Origin: Humisphaera sp.
GTDB lineage: Bacteria > Planctomycetota > Phycisphaerae > Tepidisphaerales > Tepidisphaeraceae
Reading direction: 5' to 3'
Assembly: GCA_025351525.1 (NCBI GenBank)
Contig: JANXVV010000427.1
Location: 1-13,183 of the forward strand
DNA: 13,183 nucleotides
Positions 7,178-13,183 of the stretch are shown piece after piece. A program made the translations under genes and the position numbers. The notes beneath the pieces were generated by a model. That model was not told where the DNA came from. It was given only the letters and a program-made list of their open reading frames with translations, and ran no database searches. Within the stretch, counting starts at the first letter, position 1. Each line of letters starts with the position of its first letter.

Positions 7178-7477
7178 TCACACCGACGCCCGCAAAGCCC
7201 GCACCCGATTTCCCTTGCGGGGATCGACCTGACTCAGTTCCCAGTTTTTCTGCAGGTTCAACCATAGTGACGGAGAGGTGACAAACGCTTTACCTAAAAG
7301 TACGGCCAGTTGTGCGGAAACACCGCGTCGACGACGGCACACTTCGTTGATCCGGGCAGCATCGGTGTCCAGATGCCGTGCCAAATGGATTTGAGACACA
7401 CCGCGCTCATCCAACATTTCGCGCAGAATGTCACCGGGATGTACTGCAATCGGAAAGTCACCTAAATATTTTGCCAT
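7178..7477 (-). CDS. higA: HigA-type antitoxin, XRE/VapI helix-turn-helix
   Basis: A 99-residue antitoxin and DNA-binding protein of the HigA/VapI family. Seen: HPGDILREMLDERGVSQ (13-29), the start typical of HigA, followed by the helix-turn-helix (about 28-52, HLARHLDTDAARINEVCRRRR). The family end signature VTSPSLWLNLQKNWEL (66-81) is present. It would neutralise HigB and repress the pair's promoter. The ATG lies 12 bases after the higB stop, with AGGA about 10 bases upstream. The gene order toxin then antitoxin is the usual one for higBA. Downstream is the sufS-sufE gene, on the same strand. Confidence 0.92.
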   Translation of the reverse strand: MAKYLGDFPIAVHPGDILREMLDERGVSQIHLARHLDTDAARINEVCRRRRGVSAQLAVLLGKAFVTSPSLWLNLQKNWELSQVDPRKGNRVRALRASV

Positions 7478-7489
7478 GAGTATTTCATC

Positions 7490-7786
7490 CTAATGATAAT
7501 CAGTAATTTCGACGCGCTCCGCACTTCCCTCGATCCAACAAAAGCATATCCGGTACTGATCGTTGATACGGATCGCGTGCTGACCTGTGCGCTCAGCTTG
7601 CAACGGATGCAAATTTAACCCCGCCCGTACGCCCAGATCAGTCAGTGATGTCGCGGCAGCCAGAAATGCCAACCTACGCCGTGCTGCCTCATGCAGATGA
7701 ACCGTTAAAGTCTGGCGAGCAGCTTTAGAATTTAGACCAGCGGCGATGTCACGCGTCCCTTTATCGCGGTAGTCGCGAATCGCCAT
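7490..7786 (-). CDS. higB: HigB-type toxin (RelE/ParE superfamily)
   Basis: A 98-residue toxin of the HigB group, which cleaves mRNA at the ribosome. The start MAIRDYRDKGTRDIAAG and the end IRINDQYRICFCWIEG... VEITDYH are family signatures. Arg73, Arg79 and the terminal Asp-Tyr-His are the conserved catalytic-region residues. An open frame continues upstream to 7963, but the family length and N-terminus fit the ATG at 7786. No ribosome-binding site is clear before this ATG. Inverted repeats around the start could be operator sites. The toxin appears intact, with no frameshift or missing segment. Confidence 0.9.
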   Translation of the reverse strand: MAIRDYRDKGTRDIAAGLNSKAARQTLTVHLHEAARRRLAFLAAATSLTDLGVRAGLNLHPLQAERTGQHAIRINDQYRICFCWIEGSAERVEITDYH

Positions 7787-7839
7787 TATCGTACTGTAGC
7801 GCGTACCGATAACGTACACAAGCCGATTATTGATTATCG
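7786..7839. promoter_or_regulatory. Putative higBA operator/promoter region
   Basis: In the 55-base gap between the Uma2 stop and the higB start there are two inverted repeats. One pairs TTATCGTAC (7786-7794) with GTACCGATAA (7803-7812), with one gap. The other is a near-perfect 16-base palindrome CGATTATTGATTATCG (7824-7839) with one mismatch. Read on the minus strand, TTGTGT, a 17-base spacer and TACAGT form a weak sigma-70-like promoter overlapping these repeats. Autorepression by HigA is typical; the binding itself is inferred. Confidence 0.4.
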
Positions 7840-7841
7840 AA

Positions 7842-8423
7842 TCAAAGACTTGAGAGTTTGGCTGAGACGGGGAAAAAATCGGCGACTTTACATCGAAACC
7901 CAAGAAGTAGTGATTCAGCCCTGAGATCGTCATCGGCGGTGAAAATGACCGGTCGCCCGCCATGCAAATAGACCGTGACGGTTCGGGCCATGGGATCGGC
8001 GACCCAAATCAAGGGAAAGCCGGCGTGCTGATACTCGATCACACGATCTGTGATGGAGAAAAAAGTATCTTGAAACGAGACGACTTCAACAGCCAGGTCG
8101 GGCACAATCGGCATGAAATCCGGATCGTCATCATTAAAATGACGCATCCGATCCGTTAGCACCACAGTCACATCAGGTTTGAGAATGCGATCTTTTCCGG
8201 ATGGAAAGCACTGATAACCCAAGCTGCCGGGAAAAACCTTCGCGACTGGGTTTGCCGATGTGTAATCACGGATTCGCGCGGCAAACATTCCCTCAACCTC
8301 GCTGGAAAGCAGGCTGCTGGACTTGTCGACGATTTTTCCGTCAATTAACTCCAAAGTTGAATTATTTGGCATCCTGGCCAGATCGACAGGCGTAAAAAGA
8401 CGTGGTGCGCGAGCGAATGTCAT
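7842..8423 (-). CDS. Uma2 family (DUF820) PD-(D/E)XK nuclease-like protein
   Basis: A 193-residue protein of the Uma2 family, with a restriction-endonuclease-like fold. Seen: the family opening LELIDGKIV (24-32), KPDVTVVL with Asp84, and VPDLAVEVVS with Glu113. The conserved ITDRVIEYQHAGFPLIWVADP (124-144) and VYLHGG (151-156) follow. The lysine of the classical E-x-K is replaced by a hydrophobic residue, as is usual in this family. Its physiological role is unknown; Uma2 genes are often near toxin-antitoxin or mobile loci. It lies 32 bases after sufD and 55 bases before higB. A GGAAA about 6 bases upstream of the ATG can serve as ribosome-binding site. Confidence 0.85.
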   Translation of the reverse strand: MTFARAPRLFTPVDLARMPNNSTLELIDGKIVDKSSSLLSSEVEGMFAARIRDYTSANPVAKVFPGSLGYQCFPSGKDRILKPDVTVVLTDRMRHFNDDDPDFMPIVPDLAVEVVSFQDTFFSITDRVIEYQHAGFPLIWVADPMARTVTVYLHGGRPVIFTADDDLRAESLLLGFRCKVADFFPVSAKLSSL

Positions 8424-8455
8424 GTCGATTTCCGGTCGCTGCGATAAGCGCGCAG

Positions 8456-9823
8456 TCAGCGCGCCTTTTCATCATGGCTGCCCAAATCCGTAATCCGCAA
8501 ATCCTGCGGCAGACCATGCTGGGCGGCCATGAAATCCTCCAACCGCCGCCGCACCGGAGCCACGCGCATCCGGCGGGTGACATCGGCGGCGAAGGCATAC
8601 GTCAACAGATGCCGGGCGGCTTCCAAACCCACGCCGCGCGAACGCAGATAAAACACCGCATCCTCGTCGACGGGGCCGATCGTCGATCCGTGCGTGCATT
8701 TCACATCATCCGCATAAATCTCCAAGGCCGGTTGGCTGTTCATGTACGCATCGTCGCTCAGCAACAGCGACTTGCTCGACTGTTTGCTGTCGGTTTTTTG
8801 CGCGTCTTTCTGCACGAAGATTTGACCCTTGAACACACACGTGGCGCGGCCGCTCAACACATGTTTATAGAGTTCATGGCTGGGGCAGTTGGCCTTTTCG
8901 TGGTGCAGCAATGTGTGATTGTCGCAGTGCTGATCGCCACCGATAATGACCAGGCCGTTGAGGGTGGCGTCGGCACGCTCGCCGTTCATTTTCACGTTCA
9001 AATCGTTGCGGGTCAGCTTGCCGCCGATGGTGGCGGCATGGCTGATGAAGCGGCTTTGCCTGCCAAGATCGACCTGCATCGTCGCGACGTGATACGCCGT
9101 CAGACTTTCCTGCTGCAATTTGCAGTGATCGATGCGGCAATCGGTGCCGGTGACAAACTCCGTCACCGCATTGGTGAAGTAAACACCGCTGCCGGAACCG
9201 ACGTAGCTTTCCACCACCGTCGCCTCGACATTGTCCTCGGCCACCACCAGCACGCGCGGGTGCGACACCGTGGGCTCATCGCCGGCGGTGGAGATGAAGA
9301 TCAAATGAATCGCGCCGTCGATGGTGGTGCCGCGCGGCAGATGGATAAACGCGCCGTCGCCGACAAATCCGGTATTGAGCGCGACGAAAGCGTTTTCCTC
9401 GATGGCGGCGTATTTGCCGAGGTGTTTTTCGATGACTTCGCCATCGGTTTCCAAAGCGGCGGCGATGCTGATCACCTTCGCCCCTCGGGGAAGTTTACCG
9501 TGTTTGCTGAGGGCGGAAACATATCGCCCATTGACGAACACCAGTTCGACGGCGGCATCGCGACCGAAGGTGAAATGTTTGGCGGTTGAAGAGCCGTCAT
9601 CGGATCCTTCAAGGTCCCCGAGTTTGAATGGCGTGCGGATGATCGGGTCGATATTCGTAAACCGCCATGCCTCGGTCTTGCGCGAGGGGAATCCGACCAG
9701 ATCAAATCGGGCGATCGCGTCGCGCCGCAGTTTTTCGAGCCATGGGTGCCCGACACCTTCCTGGATCGCGAAGCGGTCGAAGTTGGACAGGTGAACCTTC
9801 TTGTCGTCAATCACTTGAATCAT
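8456..9823 (-). CDS. sufD: SUF scaffold subunit SufD
   Basis: A 455-residue SufD, the partner of SufB in the SufBC2D scaffold on which Fe-S clusters are built in the cytosol. Seen: PSRKTEAWRFTN (46-57), the N-terminal SufD signature; a beta-helix core from about 140 to 390 with the repeated hydrophobic turns of the UPF0051 fold; and YADDVKCTHGSTIGPVDEDAVFYLRSRG (370-397), containing Cys376 and His378, matching the region that contacts SufB and may bind iron. The end AARHLLTYAFAADV is standard. The ATG has GGAG at 8 bases spacing. A 121-base gap with three hairpin repeats separates it from sufC. SufD rather than SufB by the SRKTEAWR start and the absence of SufB cysteine motifs. Confidence 0.95.
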   Translation of the reverse strand: MIQVIDDKKVHLSNFDRFAIQEGVGHPWLEKLRRDAIARFDLVGFPSRKTEAWRFTNIDPIIRTPFKLGDLEGSDDGSSTAKHFTFGRDAAVELVFVNGRYVSALSKHGKLPRGAKVISIAAALETDGEVIEKHLGKYAAIEENAFVALNTGFVGDGAFIHLPRGTTIDGAIHLIFISTAGDEPTVSHPRVLVVAEDNVEATVVESYVGSGSGVYFTNAVTEFVTGTDCRIDHCKLQQESLTAYHVATMQVDLGRQSRFISHAATIGGKLTRNDLNVKMNGERADATLNGLVIIGGDQHCDNHTLLHHEKANCPSHELYKHVLSGRATCVFKGQIFVQKDAQKTDSKQSSKSLLLSDDAYMNSQPALEIYADDVKCTHGSTIGPVDEDAVFYLRSRGVGLEAARHLLTYAFAADVTRRMRVAPVRRRLEDFMAAQHGLPQDLRITDLGSHDEKAR

Positions 9824-9845
9824 CCTACTGGCTCCATCTCAATCC

Positions 9846-9950
9846 ATATAGCCCGGTGTTTACACCGGTTTTTTTCCGGCATATTGCCCGGTGTTTACAC
9901 CGGTTTTTTTATTAGAGACCCAAAGAACCGGCGTAAACGCCGGGCTATAT
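9846..9950. repeat. Three-unit hairpin repeat array between sufC and sufD
   Basis: Two direct units (9846-9875 and 9880-9910) carry GCCCGGTGTTTACACCGG followed by seven T. A third, inverted unit (9926-9950) carries the same design with stem CCGGCG/CGCCGG. Hairpin cores are at 9853-9868, 9888-9903 and 9928-9943. The third unit overlaps the end of sufC and supplies its last codon and stop (ATA TAG). On the plus strand units 1 and 2 look like tandem intrinsic terminators for antisense transcription. On the sense strand they would form mRNA hairpins between sufC and sufD. Confidence 0.85.
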
Positions 9951-10745
9951 GGCGGTCTGCATCTCAGCTTCCACCCAGTCGTAACCTTCCGTATCGAGCT
10001 TCACCGCCAATTCCTTGTCACCCGTTTTGACAATGCGCCCATCGATCATCACATGCACCACATCCGGCACCACGTAATCCAGCATGCGCTGATAGTGCGT
10101 CACCAGCAGCACGGCCTGCTTCGGGTCGGCTTCGTGCAGCTTGTTGATGCCGTGCGAAATCGTGCGGAGGGCATCGACATCCAGGCCGCTGTCGGTTTCG
10201 TCCAGCAGGCCCAGTCGCGGGTTGATGACCGCCATCTGGAACACTTCATTGCGCTTTTTCTCCCCGCCGCTGAAACCTTCGTTGACCGCGCGGTTCATGA
10301 AGCTCGGATCCATTTCCAGCATCTTCATCTTGTCTTTGACGAGCGTGAGAAACGCCATCGCATCCAGCTCTTCCTCCCCGCGATGCTTGCGGATCGCGTT
10401 GACGGCTGCCTTCAAAAAATAGCTCGTGCTGACGCCGGGAATTTCAACCGGGTATTGAAACCCCAGAAACATTCCCTCCCGCGCCCTTTCTTCGGCGGAC
10501 ATTTCAAACAAGTCTTTCCCGTCGAACAGGACCGATCCTTGCGTCACCTCAAAAGTCTCACGCCCGGCCAGAACGCCGCAAAGCGTGCTCTTGCCCGAGC
10601 CGTTCTTTCCCATGATCGCATGAACCTCACCGGCGTTGATGGTGAGATTCAAACCCTTGAGGATTTCCCGGCCGCCGGGGACGGCGATGCGGGCGTGGAG
10701 ATTGGTAACTTCAAGTAATGCCATTTTTGATTCAGCGTCTTTCAT
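9945..10745 (-). CDS. sufC: SUF ATPase subunit SufC
   Basis: A 266-residue ABC-type ATPase that drives the SufBCD scaffold. Seen: Walker A GKNGSGKST (46-54), Q-loop Gln98 in GFQYPVEIPG, signature FSGGEKKRNE (158-167), Walker B LGLLDETDSGLD (178-189) and the switch His217 in VTHYQRML. It has no membrane domain, as expected for SufC. The first ATG (10745) overlaps the stop of the preceding small gene as ATGA, which suggests translational coupling. An in-frame ATG at 10724 gives the more usual N-terminus MALLEVTNLHA; neither has a strong ribosome-binding site. The stop codon is inside a repeat unit. Confidence 0.97.
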   Translation of the reverse strand: MKDAESKMALLEVTNLHARIAVPGGREILKGLNLTINAGEVHAIMGKNGSGKSTLCGVLAGRETFEVTQGSVLFDGKDLFEMSAEERAREGMFLGFQYPVEIPGVSTSYFLKAAVNAIRKHRGEEELDAMAFLTLVKDKMKMLEMDPSFMNRAVNEGFSGGEKKRNEVFQMAVINPRLGLLDETDSGLDVDALRTISHGINKLHEADPKQAVLLVTHYQRMLDYVVPDVVHVMIDGRIVKTGDKELAVKLDTEGYDWVEAEMQTAI

Positions 10746-11047
10746 TTTAAATCGTGGACTAAGCGATCTTTTGAACTTGCAGGGAGGTTCGCCTCTTGAA
10801 TCGGCCGATCGGAACGGAGCTTATTCCGGACGCTTGCGTTGATATCCGCCGCCGTCTCTTCAGAACCGGCGTTTAGTGCCACCACTCCAACGCGGCGACG
10901 ATATGAATTGACTGCACGCTCGGCAATCTCCGGGCGAAGACGGTGACTCTTTACCAGGTTCAGACGAACTTCCGTCCAAAACCCCTTTTTGACGGCGGCC
11001 AAACTCGGTCGCTTGCCATTTGATTGATTTACTCGACGGGTTGCCAT
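10742..11047 (-). CDS. Small helical protein, candidate partner/antitoxin of the DUF3990 protein
   Basis: A 101-residue protein I do not recognise. It has a basic N-terminus (MATRRVNQSNGKRPS), a helical core (about 17-72) with AERAVNSYRRRVGVVALNAGSEETAADI, and a charged tail. It has no signal peptide, membrane helix or cysteine. The ATG at 11047 has AAGGAG 8 bases upstream, a strong site. It overlaps the end of the DUF3990 gene by 19 bases and the start of sufC by 4 (ATGA). Small helical genes such as DUF3791 often sit beside DUF3990 genes, so a partner or antitoxin role is inferred from position and size. I cannot confirm DUF3791 homology by eye. Confidence 0.65.
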   Translation of the reverse strand: MATRRVNQSNGKRPSLAAVKKGFWTEVRLNLVKSHRLRPEIAERAVNSYRRRVGVVALNAGSEETAADINASVRNKLRSDRPIQEANLPASSKDRLVHDLK

Positions 11048-11634
11048 GAATAGTTCTCCTTTTCGCCCGTTGAAATCAACCGATTCAGTATCGAAACACC
11101 AGCCGTCGTGTGAAAGCTGATCTGGTCCATTCCAACAAGACATACGCGTTGCTCCCAACTTGCAACTACCGGCCCGTAAACGATGTCGTACCATCTATTA
11201 CCATCTTCAATCGCCGGGCCATTGTGATGGTTCACCAAGGGCATCCTTTTACCCTTGGCATTTTTGCTCTGCCGACAATGCTGAACCAAACTCCAATAAT
11301 CAGAATTATCATAGTCGGGCGAAACAAAGTGAAGCGACATCAATTTTGCAAGCGTCAACCTCGGTACACAAAAGCGAAGCAAAACCGGGCAATTGTCGTG
11401 CTTTGATATCCATCCGGAATTGTATCGGCGGTGCGCCCAGTGCTTTGCCTGTCGCTCAAGAGTCGTGGCATAAAAACCGCGCCCAAAGTCCAGATCAACT
11501 CGTGAAAATTTCAAATCGATACCAGTTCTCTCAATTCCTTTCCGATCGAAGTCTGTGCATCCGTGCCACAAAGTGAGCAAATCACTGCGAGGTGGCACCC
11601 AATTCGGTGCGGGATCGTAGAGCGTCCTATTCAA
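11029..11634 (-). CDS. DUF3990 protein, ADP-ribosyltransferase-clan toxin-like
   Basis: A 201-residue protein with DUF3990 hallmarks: LWHGCTDFD with His24 (22-30), DLDFGRGFYATTLERQAKHWA (48-67), YDIVYGPV (149-156) and QISFHTTAG (171-179). DUF3990 belongs, as I recall, to the ADP-ribosyltransferase clan, where the His and the FY-x-T segment form the NAD site. The substrate and activity of this member are unknown. The start is a TTG at 11634 overlapping the sufB stop as TTGA, with AAGGGAG 6 bases upstream inside the sufB end. This supports the TTG and indicates coupling to sufB. The reading region looks more AT-rich by eye than the suf genes. It may be the toxin half of a toxin-antitoxin pair, or a regulator of the operon. 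Confidence 0.82.
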   Translation of the reverse strand: MNRTLYDPAPNWVPPRSDLLTLWHGCTDFDRKGIERTGIDLKFSRVDLDFGRGFYATTLERQAKHWAHRRYNSGWISKHDNCPVLLRFCVPRLTLAKLMSLHFVSPDYDNSDYWSLVQHCRQSKNAKGKRMPLVNHHNGPAIEDGNRWYDIVYGPVVASWEQRVCLVGMDQISFHTTAGVSILNRLISTGEKENYSWQPVE

Positions 11635-13085
11635 CCGACACTCCCTTCCAAACTCACCCCCAACAGCTTCTGCGCCTCCACCGCAAACTCAAACGGCAGC
11701 TCCTTAAACACTTCCTTGCAAAAACCGCTGACGATCATATTCACCGAATCTTCCAACGCGATCCCGCGAGCCTTGCAATAGAACAACTGATCCTCACCGA
11801 TCTTGCTCGTGCTGGCCTCATGCTCGGCCTTGCTCGTGGTGTTCCGCACTTCGATGTACGGGAACGTATGCGCCCCGCATTTGTCGCCGAGCAGCAGCGA
11901 ATCGCACTGCGTGTAATTACGGCTGTGCGATGCGCCTTTCATGATCTTCACCAACCCGCGATACGTGTTCTGGCCTTTGCCGGCACTAATTCCTTTGCTC
12001 ACGATCGTGCTCTTGGTGTTCTTGCCGATGTGAATCATCTTCGTGCCGGTGTCGGCCTGCTGGAAATTATTCGTCAGCGCCACGCTGTAAAACTCACCGA
12101 CACTATTGTCCCCCTGCAGAATGCACGAGGGATATTTCCAGGTGATCGCCGATCCGGTTTCCACCTGCGTCCAGGTGATTTTGCTGTTGACACCCCGGCA
12201 GGCCCCGCGCTTGGTGACGAAGTTGTAGATGCCACCCTTGCCATTCTTGTCGCCGGGATACCAGTTCTGCACCGTGCTGTATTTGATCGTCGCATTGTCC
12301 ATCGCCACCAGTTCCACGACGGCGGCGTGCAACTGATTCTCATCGCGCATCGGAGCCGTGCAGCCTTCCAGATAACTGACGTAAGCGCCTTCGTCCGCGA
12401 TAATCAAAGTCCGCTCAAATTGTCCGGTATTTTTCGCATTGATGCGGAAATAGGTGCTCAACTCCATCGGGCAACGCACGCCTTTGGGAATGTAGACAAA
12501 CGATCCATCGGTAAAGACCGCGGCATTCAGTGTCGCAAAATAGTTGTCCGAATAGGGCACCACCGAGCCCATGTATTTCTTCACCAGTTCCGGGTGATTC
12601 AACACCGCATCGCTGAACGAGCAGAACAAAATTCCCTTCTCGGCCAACGACTTTTGGAAAGTCGTCTTGACCGACACCGAATCGAACACCGCATCCACTG
12701 CGACATTCGGAGCCTCTTCCCCGAGCAGCAGGGCGCGCTCATGCACCGGCACCCCGAGCTTTTCAAAGGTCGCCAAGGTTTCATCCCGCTCTTCCTTGCT
12801 TAGCTTGCGGGCTTTGGGGGCCGAGTAATAAATCGACGCCTGATAGTCAATCTTCGGGTATTGAAGATTGGGCCATTCATGAGGCTCTTCAAGCGTCAGC
12901 CAATGCCGGTACGCCTTCAGTCGCCCATCCAGCATCCACTGCGGTTCGTTTTTCTTCTTTGAGATAAATCGAATGATCTCCTCGTTCAGCCCCATCGGCG
13001 CTTCATCGGCCTCCACATCGCTGATGAAGCCCCACTTGTATTCTTGATTGGCAAGAGACTCAATCTCAACGGTTTCTGTAGGCAT
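11631..13085 (-). CDS. sufB: SUF scaffold subunit SufB
   Basis: A 484-residue SufB, the Fe-S cluster building subunit of SufBC2D in the cytosol. Seen: QEYKWGFISDVE (14-25); FTDGSFVYIPKGVRCPMELSTYFRIN (191-216); LEGCTAPM with Cys242 (239-246); YTQCDSLLLGDKCGAHTFPYIEV with Cys394 and Cys403 (391-413); and SKIGEDQLFYCKARG with Glu431 and Cys437 (427-441), matching the cluster-ligand region of E. coli SufB. The C-terminus LEGSVG is the family's own end, so the neighbouring DUF3990 gene did not truncate it. The start is the ATG at 13085, with GGGGAA 5 bases upstream; an in-frame ATG 28 codons earlier gives non-family sequence. It is the first visible gene of the operon, and no clear promoter is seen in the 98 bases upstream. 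Confidence 0.97.
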   Translation of the reverse strand: MPTETVEIESLANQEYKWGFISDVEADEAPMGLNEEIIRFISKKKNEPQWMLDGRLKAYRHWLTLEEPHEWPNLQYPKIDYQASIYYSAPKARKLSKEERDETLATFEKLGVPVHERALLLGEEAPNVAVDAVFDSVSVKTTFQKSLAEKGILFCSFSDAVLNHPELVKKYMGSVVPYSDNYFATLNAAVFTDGSFVYIPKGVRCPMELSTYFRINAKNTGQFERTLIIADEGAYVSYLEGCTAPMRDENQLHAAVVELVAMDNATIKYSTVQNWYPGDKNGKGGIYNFVTKRGACRGVNSKITWTQVETGSAITWKYPSCILQGDNSVGEFYSVALTNNFQQADTGTKMIHIGKNTKSTIVSKGISAGKGQNTYRGLVKIMKGASHSRNYTQCDSLLLGDKCGAHTFPYIEVRNTTSKAEHEASTSKIGEDQLFYCKARGIALEDSVNMIVSGFCKEVFKELPFEFAVEAQKLLGVSLEGSVG

Positions 13086-13161
13086 AAAAAATTCCCCGCG
13101 CCGTGGCGGAAAAAAAACACTTCGATCACATAGACAGAGCGAGATTGGATGCTTTGAACAA

Positions 13162-13183
13162 GGTGGCATGGGCGTCTCGCCCA
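13162..13183. repeat. Partial REP-like palindrome at the window edge
   Basis: GTGGCATGGGCG-tct-CGCCCA runs into the window end. It is a palindrome of the same general design (GCATGGGC facing GCCCA) as the elements at 3397 and 5285, but a distinct sub-type. It lies 77 bases upstream of the sufB start and is cut by the window boundary. Confidence 0.55.

Noticed and set aside
7787..7963. N-terminal extension of HigB upstream of 7786
   Set aside because: The extra residues overlap the Uma2 end, do not resemble the HigB family, and exceed the usual length of about 95 residues.
8402..9589. A 395-codon open frame on the plus strand
   Set aside because: It lies fully opposite sufD and the end of Uma2, and its translation has no domain pattern. 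High-GC genes commonly leave the antisense frame open.
9846..9950. CRISPR-like array between sufC and sufD
   Set aside because: Only three units, one inverted, with spacers of about 5-15 bases and no cas genes. The unit design is a REP-type hairpin.
9891..10718. A 275-codon plus-strand frame opposite sufC
   Set aside because: The minus strand encodes all SufC ATPase motifs in order, so this is a shadow frame.
11592..12803. A 403-codon open frame on the plus strand
   Set aside because: It is antisense to sufB, whose protein matches its family along its whole length. The plus-strand product is His/Arg-rich and unlike any family I know.
13086..13161. Promoter or Rrf2/SufR-type operator upstream of sufB
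   Set aside because: I found TTGTTC but no -10 at 16-19 bases spacing, and no symmetric operator that I recognise.

Overview
The window looks like a chromosomal segment from a Planctomycetota bacterium, perhaps Phycisphaerae-like. The reasons are an N-terminal LExR-xxLS motif on a secreted protease, a DUF4337 membrane protein, a SufS-SufE fusion, and short dispersed palindromes filling the gaps between genes. The phylum is an inference from style, not from a marker gene. Every credible gene lies on the minus strand, so transcription runs from high to low coordinates.

Region 1 (13085 down to 4796) is a SUF iron-sulfur cluster assembly operon in the order sufB, [DUF3990 protein + small protein], sufC, sufD, [Uma2 nuclease-like protein + higB + higA], sufS-sufE fusion, sufT-like DUF59 gene. 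A clean intrinsic terminator follows at 4776-4750. SufB, SufC and SufD form the scaffold ATPase. The SufS-SufE fusion takes sulfur from cysteine and passes it on. The DUF59 protein acts in cluster maturation. No sufR, sufU or A-type carrier is visible in the window. The operon is interrupted twice by toxin-like modules. The first, between sufB and sufC, is a DUF3990 (ADP-ribosyltransferase-clan) protein with a small helical partner. It is coupled by 4-base overlaps to sufB on one side and sufC on the other. The second is a Uma2 protein with a HigB/HigA toxin-antitoxin pair.

Region 2 (4743 down to 2330) has a DUF4337 membrane protein, then an ECF sigma factor, a zinc-finger anti-sigma factor with one membrane helix, and a Spy/CpxP-like LTxxQ periplasmic protein with a His-rich tail. 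The last three resemble a signal-sensing trio comparable in layout to CnrH/CnrY/CnrX.

Region 3 (2329 to 1972) is a gene-free gap holding two inverted-repeat structures. Region 4 (1971 down to 55) is an S53 sedolisin-type serine protease with no visible pro-domain and with a C-terminal membrane helix. Bases 1-54 are too short to interpret.

Dispersed palindromes occur at 2117-2217, 3397-3458, 5285-5350, 9846-9950 and 13162-13183. Two of them supply the stop codon of the gene beside them (the sigma factor and sufC). The most unusual signal is the pair of toxin-like modules inside the suf operon, above all the DUF3990 pair with its tight translational coupling.
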